Shown one piece after another: positions 35,047-43,177 of a DNA stretch of 43,177 nucleotides; positions within the stretch are counted from its first letter, which is position 1, and the number at the start of each line of letters is the position of its first letter. Below the pieces are notes generated by a model, which saw only the letters and a list, made by a program, of their open reading frames with translations, was not told where the DNA came from and did not search any database. Origin of the DNA: RBC101 sp052387735 (lineage in GTDB: Bacteria; Gemmatimonadota; Gemmatimonadetes; Gemmatimonadales; Gemmatimonadaceae); the NCBI GenBank assembly GCA_052387735.1, contig JBQTIW010000091.1, positions 1-43,177 of the forward strand, in the 5' to 3' direction. The translations under genes were made by a program, and so were the position numbers.

Positions 35047-35289
35047 GTGAATCTCCACGGGGGTTCCGCGTACTGGTTGGTGGCCAACGGTCTGGTGCCC
35101 GCACCGGCGCCGCTGATGGGCAATGCGACCTGTGATGTCCTCAGCGCAGGGGCCGGCATCACTGGCGCGCTCCTCGCCCACGCCCTCACCGCGGATGGCC
35201 ATGGGGGGAACGGCATCACCTTCCGCATCATCGCGGCCGAGGTCCCGCCACGATCGTGTGCTGGCCAGGTGCATCCGGACGCACGATAG
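35047..35289 (+). pseudogene. Decayed N-terminus of a FAD-dependent oxidoreductase (DAO family)
   Basis: The first 54 or so codons read MNLHGGSAYWLVANGLVP, then a CDVLSAGAGITGALLAHALTADGH segment. This is the typical start of DAO-type FAD oxidoreductases, with the Rossmann GxGxxG dinucleotide motif (GAGITG) and the next helix. After that the frame loses similarity and stops at 35289, where the rest of the domain (about 350 residues) should follow. So this is a remnant, not a small functional protein. Confidence 0.6.
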
Positions 35290-35430
35290 TTCAAGCTCGA
35301 CCGCTGACCCCGATGACCAGTTGAACCGCCGAGGATCTGCCCGTGCCTGAGGAACGAAGTGCGCGCCCGATGCGCGATACACTCGAGTGGGCCATCCGGG
35401 TGAGTCGGCAGGCATTGCCGAAACCGGTGT

Positions 35431-36549
35431 TTGTCCAGCTGCCGTCTCTCTCGTCCGAAGGGGGTCACGCCGCCGGCGCCCAGGGATCACGCCCACCTGG
35501 CGATGACCGCGGCCGCTCTCGCGCTGCTGGCGGGCCTGGCGTTTTTCTACACGCTGTGGATCGCCCGGTCTGTCGTTCTCCCGATCGTGATCGCGATCCT
35601 GCTGAGCTTCTTGCTGCGGCCGGCCGTGCGATGGCTTCGCCGGCGCCACATTCGCGAACCGTTAGGTGCGGCCATCGTGGTATTCGGTGGGGTGATCCTG
35701 GCGGTCACCTTGATGGCCCTGCTGTCGGGTCCGGCCACCAGCTGGATGCAGCGGGCGCCCGCCGCGCTGACTGACGTGGAGCGCAAACTGCGGACGGTCG
35801 CCGCGCCCGTGCTGCGCTGGGAAGCCACGGCCGCCAGGGTGGAGCAGATCGCGTCCGGAACCCCCGCCACGGCTCGAACGACGACGGCCTCGGCGACCAC
35901 GTCAGCGCCGCGAACGGGCCTGCTGCGCCGGCTGTTCGGGGGGTTCGCGAACCTCTTCGTCATGAGCCTCAGTGTCGTATTCCTCACGTACTTTCTCCTG
36001 GCGTCGGGCGATCTGTTCATGCGCAAGCTCATGAAGGTGCTCCCGTACGACGCCGAACAGGCCACGCCCCAGCGCATCTCCGACGAGGTCGAGGTGGCGG
36101 TATCGCGCTACTTGCTCACGTCAGCGCTTATCAACACCGGGCTCGGCCTGGCGACGTGGGGAACCCTCACCGCGTTAGGCATGCCCAACGCCGGGCTCTG
36201 GGGCGCGATCGCCGGTTGTCTGAATGTGATTCCGTATCTCGGCGCGATGCTCACCGCCGGCGTCCTGGCGGTGGCGGCGATCACCGTGTTCGACTCTCTT
36301 GGGCAGGCCATGCTCATCCCCGGAGCGTTTCTCCTGATCAACATCATCGAGAGCAACGTCGTAACACCGGTGCTGATGGGTCGGCAGTTTCCGCTCAACA
36401 CGGTGGCGCTGTTCATCGGCGTCATGCTGTGGGGCTTCGTCTGGGGTGTCCCCGGCGCGATCCTGGCCGTCCCGATCATGGTCACGCTCAAGATTCTGTG
36501 CGACCACATCCCGTCGCTGCGAACGTTCGGCGAGTTCCTCGGGCAGTAG
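35431..36549 (+). CDS. AI-2E family (PerM/TqsA-like) transporter
   Basis: 372 residues with about seven or eight membrane helices. Landmarks of the AI-2E/UPF0118 family are a first pair of helices (LAFFYTLWIARSVVLPIVIAILLSFLLRP), a cytoplasmic middle, FLTYFLLASGDLF, the LTSALINTGLGLATWGTLTALGMPNAGLWGAIAGCLNVIPYLGA segment, and NIIESNVVTPVLMGRQFPLNTVALFIGVMLWGFVWGVPGAILAVPI. Substrates vary (autoinducer-2, Na+/H+ exchange) and are not predictable. The annotated start is a TTG at 35431; ATG 35503 is equally possible, and no ribosome site decides. Confidence 0.9.
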   Translation: MSSCRLSRPKGVTPPAPRDHAHLAMTAAALALLAGLAFFYTLWIARSVVLPIVIAILLSFLLRPAVRWLRRRHIREPLGAAIVVFGGVILAVTLMALLSGPATSWMQRAPAALTDVERKLRTVAAPVLRWEATAARVEQIASGTPATARTTTASATTSAPRTGLLRRLFGGFANLFVMSLSVVFLTYFLLASGDLFMRKLMKVLPYDAEQATPQRISDEVEVAVSRYLLTSALINTGLGLATWGTLTALGMPNAGLWGAIAGCLNVIPYLGAMLTAGVLAVAAITVFDSLGQAMLIPGAFLLINIIESNVVTPVLMGRQFPLNTVALFIGVMLWGFVWGVPGAILAVPIMVTLKILCDHIPSLRTFGEFLGQ

Positions 36550-36672
36550 CGCGCCACGGTCGAGTACTCGATGGTCAGCGGCATTTCTCCCCAAGGGAGG
36601 ATGTCACCCGGTGGTCCTCGTGCGAAACTGCAACTGCATCGAAATGATGCATCTGCGCACAGGAGGGACCCT

Positions 36673-36912
36673 ATGAATACCGATCGCATCGAAGGCAGCT
36701 GGCGACAGCTCCGCGGGAAGATAAAGCAGCAGTGGGGCAAGCTCACCGCCGACGAGCTGGACCGTGTCGAAGGCAAGTGGGAGGAGCTGACCGGCCTCGT
36801 GCAGCGGCACTACGGCAAGATGCGCGACGAGGCGGAACGGGACATCAAGCAATTCCGTGAAGCCAACGACGTTCGCGATGACCTGAGCTACGACGGTCGG
36901 GTGTACAAGTAG
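36673..36912 (+). CDS. CsbD-like stress protein
   Basis: 79 residues starting at ATG 36673 behind a perfect AGGAGGG at 36661-36667. MNTDRIEGSWRQLRGKIKQQWGKLTADELDRVEGK is the CsbD signature; the helical bundle protein is induced in general stress in many bacteria. The extra tail (VRDDLSYDGRVYK) is common in proteobacterial-type members. The strong ribosome site fits high expression. It stands alone behind the AI-2E gene. Confidence 0.93.
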   Translation: MNTDRIEGSWRQLRGKIKQQWGKLTADELDRVEGKWEELTGLVQRHYGKMRDEAERDIKQFREANDVRDDLSYDGRVYK

Positions 36913-37417
36913 AACATCGAGGAGGCGTTAGGCAGCGACGAACAGGACATACCTGCCATCGCCCCTCCTGCCCGCGCACCGGCAAGCCCGCCGGGGCGCG
37001 GGCAGTCTGCGCTGCGGGCAGGGTGAAGCATCGGGACGAGAGAATGGTCGACACTGCCGCGGGCATCGCTCGCTCTGGACCCCGTCCTGGCGCGCGATCG
37101 CGGCGCGGCCGATCGTGATTCGAGCCGTATGGGGTGGAGTCCTGCTGCTCACACTCCTGCCCCTACCCCATCGGGTTGGCGCCAGACGGCGAAGCGCGGC
37201 ACAGCGGACTGAAGCTGTCCGCCTCACAGAGTCGGAGACGAAATAGGGCCGGAATGTGCCGATGGGCGGCAGGACAGCACGGGGCCACCTCGCGCGATGC
37301 GTCCCCAACCTCCATTTTCGCGACATAACAACCCGCGTGAGTTGATCCCGCATGCGAGCCGCCAGGGCAGCACGGTCTGCAACTCTCACACGTCAGTCAC
37401 TCGATCATTGGGAGCAG
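36913..37417. other. Intergenic region between csbD-like gene and lectin-like gene
   Basis: About 505 bp. It holds a long hairpin at 36968-37005 and one CGTTAGG site (36926-36932). The ORFs read here are Arg/Pro-rich shadows. No RNA gene is recognised. Confidence 0.5.
36968..37005. terminator. GC-rich hairpin after the csbD-like gene
   Basis: A 10-bp outer stem (36968-36977 with 36996-37005) and an inner 5-bp stem (36979-36983 with 36990-36994) form an almost continuous hairpin starting 56 bp after the CsbD stop. There is no T run, so a terminator role is likely but not proven. Confidence 0.5.
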
Positions 37418-38071
37418 ATGATGGGCACGACCCTTCGATACCTCGGCCTGCCGACCCTTGTGCTTGCCCTTACGCTCACCGGCGACGCGCAGGCTCAGCG
37501 CATGAGTTTCTTCATCACCGGTGCGGGACCCGGCAAGGGCGCCGAGCTGGGCGGACTGGAAGGCGCCGACCGGCACTGTCAGCAACTGGCAGAGGCGGCG
37601 GGCATCACAGGCGTCACCTGGCACGCGTACCTGAGCGCCACGGCCGCCGGTGGCCGGCCGGCGGTGAATGCGCGCGACCGCATTGGCCGGGGACCCTGGT
37701 ACAACGCCAAGGGAGTCATGGTGGCGCAGAACGTCGCCGATCTCCACAGCGAGAACAACAAACTTGGTAAGGAGAACAGCCTTACGGAGAAAGGCGCCGT
37801 GGTCCACGGGCGCGGCGATACGCCGAACATGCACGACATTCTCACGGGGACGCGCCTCGACGGCACCGTGTCGTCAGATACGGTCGACACGACCTGCGGG
37901 AACTGGACGAGCAGCGACTCGACCGGCAGCGCGCTGGTCGGTCACCACGACCGTCAAGGAGGCGGCGCCAATCCCACGTCCTGGAACGCGGCCCACGCGT
38001 CGAGAGGCTGTGGTCAGCGGAACCTCCAAGCGACCGGGGGCAACGGCTTGTTCTACTGCTTCGCGATCTGA
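37418..38071 (+). CDS. Secreted C-type-lectin/endostatin-like domain protein
   Basis: 217 residues from ATG 37418 (GGGAGCAG just upstream). Signal peptide 1-26 (LVLALTLTGDAQA). The mature part is one domain with FFITGAGPGKGAELGGLEGADRHCQQLAEAAG, WHAYLSAT, a central NADLHSENNKL-like segment, TCGNWTSS and a final GNGLFYCFA. The ordered Trp, Cys and Gly spacing is that of the C-type-lectin-like fold found in bacterial endostatin/lectin-type proteins. The three or four Cys would pair in disulfides outside the cytoplasm. The ligand is unknown. Confidence 0.75.
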   Translation: MMGTTLRYLGLPTLVLALTLTGDAQAQRMSFFITGAGPGKGAELGGLEGADRHCQQLAEAAGITGVTWHAYLSATAAGGRPAVNARDRIGRGPWYNAKGVMVAQNVADLHSENNKLGKENSLTEKGAVVHGRGDTPNMHDILTGTRLDGTVSSDTVDTTCGNWTSSDSTGSALVGHHDRQGGGANPTSWNAAHASRGCGQRNLQATGGNGLFYCFAI

Positions 38072-38128
38072 GGCGGAGTCGATACACCAACGGCATCACC
38101 TGGCGACAACGGCAATGCGGGGGGCAAC

Positions 38129-39847
38129 ATGGTGGCGAGGGTGCGCGTCACGACCAACAACGACATCGCCTACATCTGGTGGAGCGTGTCGGAGAAGATT
38201 CCGGGATGTCTCGGGTTCTCCATTCACCGCCAGATCGAGCACAAGGCGCCCGTCGTGTTGCCCGCGTGGGTCGGCTTCGACCGAGGACCCAAGACCACCA
38301 GACCACGCGACACCGACGTCTGGCCCGTCCAGTCGTTCCAGTGGAAGGACGTGTACGCGCCACGGGACAAGCGGTTTCGATATCGCATCTACGCGGTCGG
38401 CGGAACGCCCGCTGCTCCGACGCGTGACACGAAGCCGATTCTCGTCACACCGTATGTCGCACTCGAGGAACAGATCGGCAAACTGCGCATTGTCTTCAAC
38501 CGCGGGCTCATCGCCACTCAGGCGATGAACAAAGGCTCCGATGCACCCGCCGCAAAGGCGGATGCGCTGCGCAAGGCGATCAGCTCGAAGGGGAACAAGA
38601 TCCGCCGTCGTCTGGCCAAGGAGCTCCTGCCCACGCTGACGGAGCTGCATCGGCGGTCGCAACAGTCGGGCGGCGTGTGCTACAGCGCACTGTACGAGCT
38701 CACCGACGAAGAACTCATTCAGCTTCTCATGGACACACCCGGGGCCGAGGTGGTGCTGTCCAACGCGGATTCGTCGAAACAGGTGAGTGGGAGGACGGTC
38801 GAGGTCCCGGATGGTACGAACGACGACGGACGTCGCAGACTGCGCGACGACCCCGATCTCGACCTCACCGATCGCATGCTCAAGGGCAACAGCATCGGGC
38901 ACAACAAGTTCGTGGTCTACGAAGATCCGGACCGGAAGCTGACCACCGTACTCACGGGGAGCACCAACTGGACCGCGACCGGAATCTGCGGACAGACAAA
39001 CAACGCTGTGCTGATTGAGGATCCCGACCTCGCGTCGCATTACCACGCGTACTGGAAGAAGATCCGGGATGAGCAGACAGACCTGCAGGGACCGGAGTTG
39101 CGCACCTGGGCCCGGGAGAATCCGCGTCAGGTCTCACTCGGCAAGCAGAAAGGAACGCTGAAGGTCTGGTTCTCGCCGAACACGACGCGCAAGACGAAGA
39201 GCGACAAGGAAGTGCCGGTGGATCTCGCCGAGGTCTTCGACATCATCGAGAAGGCGCGGAAGGCGGTGCTGTTCCTGCTGTTCAATCCCGGCAAGCCGAG
39301 CATCATCGAGAAGATCCGCGAGGTCGCCGCCGCGCGAAGCGAAGCCGGGGAGCTGCTGTACGTGCGCGGCGCCATTTCCGACCCGCAGACGGCAAAGGAG
39401 GGCGCGGTCAAGCTGTTCAACCGCTCGGCCAAGCGGGCGGACACCATCATCACCGGCGTCGCGGGCGTGCCTGACGACTTCGGCTATTGGGAGAAGGAGC
39501 TCCTCAAGCTCGGCCACGCGGTGATCCACGACAAAGTGCTGGTCGTGGACCCATTCTCAGCCGACTCGGCGGTCGTCACGGGGAGTCACAACCTGGGGTA
39601 TAAGGCCTCATTCGCCAACGACGAGAACATGATCATCATCCGCCGGAATCGGAAAATCGCCGAGGCGTTTGCGACCCACGTGCTCGACGTCGTCAACCAT
39701 TACCGCTGGCGCTACAAGCTCCAGGATCTCCATCGCGAGGGGCGGATGAACGAAGCCTGGCAGGACCTGGAGGACGGTGACACCTGGCAGGACAAGTACT
39801 TCGACGGCGGATTCCTGGCGAGCCGGGACAAGTTCATTCTTCGTTAG
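38129..39847 (+). CDS. PLD-superfamily protein with two HKD motifs
   Basis: 572 residues, without a signal peptide. An N-terminal beta-sandwich of about 100 residues (VARVRVTTNNDIAYIWWSVS ... FRYRIYAVGG) precedes two PLD domains. HKD1 is H258-N-K260 followed by E265-D266 and GSTNW; the usual Asp position is Glu, so the first motif is slightly off consensus. HKD2 is canonical: H467-D-K469-VLVV-D474 and GSHN. The family makes phosphodiester hydrolases or transferases for phospholipids or nucleic acids; the two motifs combine into one active site. Substrate and location cannot be read. A promoter for the next gene overlaps its stop. Confidence 0.85.
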   Translation: MVARVRVTTNNDIAYIWWSVSEKIPGCLGFSIHRQIEHKAPVVLPAWVGFDRGPKTTRPRDTDVWPVQSFQWKDVYAPRDKRFRYRIYAVGGTPAAPTRDTKPILVTPYVALEEQIGKLRIVFNRGLIATQAMNKGSDAPAAKADALRKAISSKGNKIRRRLAKELLPTLTELHRRSQQSGGVCYSALYELTDEELIQLLMDTPGAEVVLSNADSSKQVSGRTVEVPDGTNDDGRRRLRDDPDLDLTDRMLKGNSIGHNKFVVYEDPDRKLTTVLTGSTNWTATGICGQTNNAVLIEDPDLASHYHAYWKKIRDEQTDLQGPELRTWARENPRQVSLGKQKGTLKVWFSPNTTRKTKSDKEVPVDLAEVFDIIEKARKAVLFLLFNPGKPSIIEKIREVAAARSEAGELLYVRGAISDPQTAKEGAVKLFNRSAKRADTIITGVAGVPDDFGYWEKELLKLGHAVIHDKVLVVDPFSADSAVVTGSHNLGYKASFANDENMIIIRRNRKIAEAFATHVLDVVNHYRWRYKLQDLHREGRMNEAWQDLEDGDTWQDKYFDGGFLASRDKFILR

Positions 39848-39873
39848 ACAGCCCGAGCGCAGTGCCGTATCTT
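39845..39873 (+). promoter_or_regulatory. Probable promoter of the second S9 peptidase
   Basis: TAGACA (39845-39850, overlapping the PLD stop codon), 17 nt, and TATCTT (39868-39873) lie 27 nt before the ATG at 39900. The -10 matches that proposed for etfBA. Confidence 0.5.
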
Positions 39874-39899
39874 CGAGACCAGGTCCCCAGGAGGGCTTC

Positions 39900-41960
39900 A
39901 TGATCCGGATTCGGTTGTTCCCCTTCGCCCTTTGCGGCGCTCTCACGCTTGGCACCGCTCCGCTGCTCTCTCAGGAGAAGCCATCGGATTCGCTGCTGAC
40001 CGTCAACCACTACCTCGACTTCGAGACGGTGGGCGACGCGAAGATCTCACCCGACGGCGCGCGCATCATCTACTCTCGCCGGTTTGTGGACCGTCAGAAG
40101 GATGCGTTCGAGTCCGCGCTCTGGATCATGAATGCCGATGGATCGGAGAACCGCTTTCTCACCAAGGGCTCGAGTCCGATCTGGTCGCCGGACGGCACGC
40201 GGATCGCCTATCTGGCGGACGGGGAACCACGCGGCCCGCAGGTGTTCGTGCGATGGATGAATGCCGAAGGCGCGATCTCCCAGGTCACGCGCGTGGAGTA
40301 CGGGCCGGCCGACATCGCGTGGTCCCCCGATGGCAGGTGGATCGGGTTCTCGATGTTCGGGCCCAAGCCTAACGTGTGGCAGATCGACATGCCGACACCG
40401 CCGTCCGGTGCAACCTGGACGCCGGCGCCTCGATACATCAATTCGCTGCACTATCGCGCCGATCGGCGCGGCTTCCTCGAGAACGGATATGTGCACCTGT
40501 TCGTGGTCCCCGCCGAAGGTGGCACGCCACGCCAGCTGACCAGGGGCAACTGGAACGTGGGTTCGCGTTTCGACGGTCAACCCGGTTCCGTGGGCTGGAG
40601 CTGGACGCCAGACGGCCGGTCGATCGTGTTCGACGGCCTGATGGACCCGAACAGCGACATGAACTACCGCGACTCCGACATCAACGTGGTAGACATCGCG
40701 ACCGGAAGCATGCGGAAGCTCACCGCTCAGAAAGGCTCGTGGTCCCGTCCGGCGGTGTCGCCGGACGGTCAGTGGATCGCGTTCGGCGGGTACGCGGCCA
40801 CGCCGCAGACGTACAAGACGTCCGAGCTGTTCATCATGCGGACCGATGGCTCGCAGATGAAGAAGATCTCGTCGAACCTCGATCGGGATGTCGGGGAGCT
40901 GACCTGGGCCCGCGACAACAGCGGCGTGTATTTCAGCGCGGCGGACAAGGGAACGAACAACGTGCATTTCGCCTCGGTCGGCGGGGCGCAGCGCCAGCTG
41001 ACCAGTGGCACGCACATGCTCTCGTTAGGCTCGATCGCCGGCAACGGCATGGTGGCAGGCGTGCGCAGCACTGCGCAGGAGCCTCCCGACGTGGTGCGCT
41101 GGTCGCTCCAAGCGCCGCAGACCATCACCCGCCTGACGAACGTGAACGCGGACGTCCTGGGTGACAAGAAGCTCGGCGCGCTCGAGGAGGTATGGGTCAC
41201 GTCCACCAGCGGGACGCGGGTCCAGGGCTGGGTGGTCAAGCCGCCGAATTTCGATGCGTCGAAGAAGTGGCCGATGATCATGGAGATCCACGGCGGACCG
41301 CATGGCATGTACAACGTTGGGTTCAGTTACATGTACCAGAACTTCGCGGCCAACGGCTACGTGGTGCTGTACACGAACCCGCGCGGCTCCACGGGCTACG
41401 GTACCGACTTCGGCAACGCCATCAACAAGAAGTATCCGGGCGTCGACTACGACGACCTCATTGCCTCCGTCGACACGATCGTGGGACGCGGGTACATCGA
41501 CCAGACCCGCATGTACGTCGGCGGCTGCAGCGGTGGCGGCGTGCTGTCCAGCTGGGTGATCGGCCACACGAATCGGTTTGCCGGAGCCGCCGTGCGGTGT
41601 CCGGTCATGAACTGGATTTCGTTCGCCGGCAACGCCGATATCCCATACTTTGGCCATGCCTGGTTCGAGAAGCCATACTGGGAAGATCCCAAGCCATGGC
41701 TCGAGCAGTCACCACTCATGTACGTGGGGAACGTGACCACGCCGACCGTGATCATGACCGGCGAGCTCGACCTGCGCACGCCGATGGCACAGTCTGAGGA
41801 GTACTATTCGGCACTGAAGATGCGGAACGTGCCAACCGCCCTGCTGCGGTTCCAGGGCGAGTTCCACGGCACGAGCTCGAAGCCGAGCAACTTCATGCGG
41901 ACCCAGTTGTACATGATGAGCTGGTATCAGCAGCACAAGCGCGACAAGGCGGCGATGTAA
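39900..41960 (+). CDS. Secreted S9 family prolyl oligopeptidase-like peptidase
   Basis: 686 residues from ATG 39900 with AGGAGGG at 39889-39895. The signal peptide is MIRIRLFPFALCGALTLGTAPLLSQ. A PD40-type beta-propeller (AKISPDGARIIYS, PIWSPDGTRIAYL, IAWSPDGRWIGFS) is followed by the hydrolase domain: Ser544 in GGCSGGG, Asp624 in TGELDLRTP, and His656 in GEFHGTS. The nucleophile elbow differs from the GHSYGG of the other S9 gene at 20806, so the two are diverged paralogues with probably different specificity. It likely feeds on peptides outside the cytoplasm. Confidence 0.95.
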   Translation: MIRIRLFPFALCGALTLGTAPLLSQEKPSDSLLTVNHYLDFETVGDAKISPDGARIIYSRRFVDRQKDAFESALWIMNADGSENRFLTKGSSPIWSPDGTRIAYLADGEPRGPQVFVRWMNAEGAISQVTRVEYGPADIAWSPDGRWIGFSMFGPKPNVWQIDMPTPPSGATWTPAPRYINSLHYRADRRGFLENGYVHLFVVPAEGGTPRQLTRGNWNVGSRFDGQPGSVGWSWTPDGRSIVFDGLMDPNSDMNYRDSDINVVDIATGSMRKLTAQKGSWSRPAVSPDGQWIAFGGYAATPQTYKTSELFIMRTDGSQMKKISSNLDRDVGELTWARDNSGVYFSAADKGTNNVHFASVGGAQRQLTSGTHMLSLGSIAGNGMVAGVRSTAQEPPDVVRWSLQAPQTITRLTNVNADVLGDKKLGALEEVWVTSTSGTRVQGWVVKPPNFDASKKWPMIMEIHGGPHGMYNVGFSYMYQNFAANGYVVLYTNPRGSTGYGTDFGNAINKKYPGVDYDDLIASVDTIVGRGYIDQTRMYVGGCSGGGVLSSWVIGHTNRFAGAAVRCPVMNWISFAGNADIPYFGHAWFEKPYWEDPKPWLEQSPLMYVGNVTTPTVIMTGELDLRTPMAQSEEYYSALKMRNVPTALLRFQGEFHGTSSKPSNFMRTQLYMMSWYQQHKRDKAAM

Positions 41961-42013
41961 GCGGCGCGTCACGATGTGGCGCATCACACGTTAGGCTCAG
42001 CTCCGCAGCGCTC

Positions 42014-42502
42014 ATGCGTCACGGGTGGTGTGTGCGTACTCGCGTAGCGGCGGTGCTGCTGTCGGCCGCCGTTCCGGGGACGACGGGTCTCATTCAGGCC
42101 CAGGCCCCGGCCTTGTCCCTTGCCTGTGCGCGGTTGACCTTCGGTCCGTGGTCCCCTCCGCTCAACTGGAGTGGCGCGGGGCATGCCGACTCGGCGACTC
42201 AGGTGGCGGCCATGGTACGCCGGATCCGCGATTCCGTCTACACCGGCCGGACCACGGCCATGGGACGTGACGAGATGCAGTGGATCGAGACAAATGCCGG
42301 CCGACGGCTCATGCTCTACCCGTCCTGGTGGCCGGCCGGAGTGATGATCACATTCGACTCGTCAGGCGATACGGTCTCGACGTCGCCACCCGGTGATGTG
42401 CTCACCGGCGCCGCTGTGGGATTGGTCGCCGACGCCGCTCAGCCGCAGCCGCGGGCTGCGGTCCGAGTCGTGCACATGTCATGCCCGTCGCACGGTCCGT
42501 GA
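42014..42502 (+). CDS. Small secreted hypothetical protein
   Basis: 162 residues from ATG 42014. It has a cleavable signal peptide (MRHGWCVRTRVAAVLLSAAVPGTTGLIQAQA). The mature part has tryptophans (FGPWSPPLNWSG, PSWWPAGVMITFD) and Cys residues near each end. Not recognised. It lies 50 bp ahead of the amidohydrolase start and could be co-transcribed. Confidence 0.65.
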   Translation: MRHGWCVRTRVAAVLLSAAVPGTTGLIQAQAPALSLACARLTFGPWSPPLNWSGAGHADSATQVAAMVRRIRDSVYTGRTTAMGRDEMQWIETNAGRRLMLYPSWWPAGVMITFDSSGDTVSTSPPGDVLTGAAVGLVADAAQPQPRAAVRVVHMSCPSHGP

Positions 42503-42552
42503 CGCCGATGGCGTTGACCTGTCCCGCGGTGACCAACGTTCGCTGGCCCTTG

Positions 42553-43177
42553 ATGATCCGACTCGTCCGTTCCAGGTCGTCCGCTGCCGCGGCGACCGCG
42601 CTGGCGGCCCTGCTGGCGCACGGGCAGCCTAACGTGACATTCGTCAAGGCGGGACGATTGATCGATGGTCGCGGCGGCGCGGCCGTGGAGCCCGCCACCG
42701 TGCGCGTGGACGGCGACCGCATCACGGCGGTGGGCCGCTCCCTGGCGGTCCCTGCCGGGGCGCGCGTCATCGACCTCGGGTCGGCCACGTTGCTGCCGGG
42801 ACTCATTGACCTGCACACGCACCTGACCAATCGCATGGGCGTGCACTGGGAAGATGGCCTGGTGAAAACGACGCCCGGTCACGACGCGCTCTGGGGCGCG
42901 CGCAACGCACACAGAACGCTGATGGCCGGCTTCACGTCGGTTCGTGACATGGGGCCCACCTGGCCCTTTGTCGACGTCGACCTGCGCAATGCCATCAACG
43001 AGGGCGCGATCCCCGGTCCTCGCATGCTCGTCGCCGGCAACTATGTGTCGTCCACCGGTGGAGCGGGTGACGCGCGCCAGTTTTCCATCTACGTGGATGT
43101 TCCGGTCGTGCGCAACCTCGCCGATGGCGCCGACGAAGTCACACGCGCCGTGCGCACGAACTTCAAGCATGGCGCCG
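42553..43177 (+). CDS. Exported amidohydrolase (imidazolonepropionase-like), N-terminal part
   Basis: The frame is open to the window end, so the C-terminus is missing; about 208 residues are visible. ATG 42553 gives a signal peptide ending ALAALLAHG-Q; ATG 42508 in the same frame would lengthen it. After the signal comes VTFVKAGRLIDGRGG, then ITAVGRSLAVPAGARVIDLGSATLLPGLIDLHTHL, the metal-binding HxH motif of the amidohydrolase superfamily, and FTSVRDMG. The exported members of this group include prolidase-like Xaa-Pro hydrolases. This fits the S9, M28 and S8 peptidases of the window, but the substrate is not determined. Confidence 0.88.
   Translation, partial: MIRLVRSRSSAAAATALAALLAHGQPNVTFVKAGRLIDGRGGAAVEPATVRVDGDRITAVGRSLAVPAGARVIDLGSATLLPGLIDLHTHLTNRMGVHWEDGLVKTTPGHDALWGARNAHRTLMAGFTSVRDMGPTWPFVDVDLRNAINEGAIPGPRMLVAGNYVSSTGGAGDARQFSIYVDVPVVRNLADGADEVTRAVRTNFKHGA

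Noticed and set aside
35343..35774. ORF overlapping the start of the AI-2E gene in another frame
   Set aside because: Its latter part lies over the first membrane helices of AI-2E and is Arg/Gly-rich; no domain is seen. A frameshifted N-terminus of AI-2E was considered but the first 30 residues show no family similarity.
38129..39847. PLD-family gene as part of an antiphage defence island
   Set aside because: No helicase, restriction, toxin or signalling gene is adjacent; neighbours are a lectin-like secreted protein and a peptidase.

Overview
The window is high-GC DNA, densely coding on both strands. It is rich in exported proteins (lipoproteins, Tat substrates and secreted peptidases) and has single-domain and hybrid architectures typical of Gemmatimonadota or a similar soil or freshwater phylum. 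That placement is an inference from gene content and style; no rRNA or marker gene is present. No tRNA, rRNA, CRISPR array, transposase or phage gene was seen.

Layout. 1-2007: the end of an LpxR-type outer-membrane lipid A deacylase, translationally coupled to a peroxiredoxin-like gene. That gene is open across its whole length except for one in-frame UGA, exactly at the redox-active position (U-E-A-C), with SECIS-like hairpins just after it. This is a probable selenoprotein and the most interesting object here. A Thr/Ser/Gly-rich orphan with a strong hairpin terminator follows. 2159-5157: an orphan alanine-rich protein, a small membrane protein and a threonine dehydratase-like PLP enzyme. 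5398-13438: a histidine kinase/response regulator pair lies between two collinear paralogous lipoproteins made of 8 and about 10 bacterial Ig-like (BIg_2) repeats. 13681-22941: exported amidase, M28 peptidase, S8 peptidase and S9 peptidase, a peptide-degradation block. 22985-28162: SDR, small lipoprotein, ICMT-like methyltransferase, exported metallo-beta-lactamase-fold protein, and etfB-etfA. 28359-32838: a tight run of DUF1800, DUF1501, a collagen-like lipoprotein and an Ig/cupredoxin lipoprotein. 32881-34194: a Tat-exported SelA-like PLP enzyme. 34195-35430: gene-poor, with small ORFs, inverted repeats and a decayed FAD oxidoreductase. 35431-43177: AI-2E-type permease, CsbD, a secreted lectin/endostatin-like protein, a PLD-family protein, a second S9 peptidase, a small secreted orphan and the start of an exported amidohydrolase.

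Together the genes suggest an envelope-centred scavenging life style: peptides and amides are broken down outside the cytoplasm, amino acids are deaminated inside, and electrons feed into the ETF pool. Two sequence-level signals cut across the genes. The octamer RCCTAACG (either strand) occurs 23 times, in genes and between them, and accounts for most of the otherwise rare TTA leucine codons I noticed. Degenerate GCGGGTAA-type and GGGATTG-type intergenic repeats also recur.
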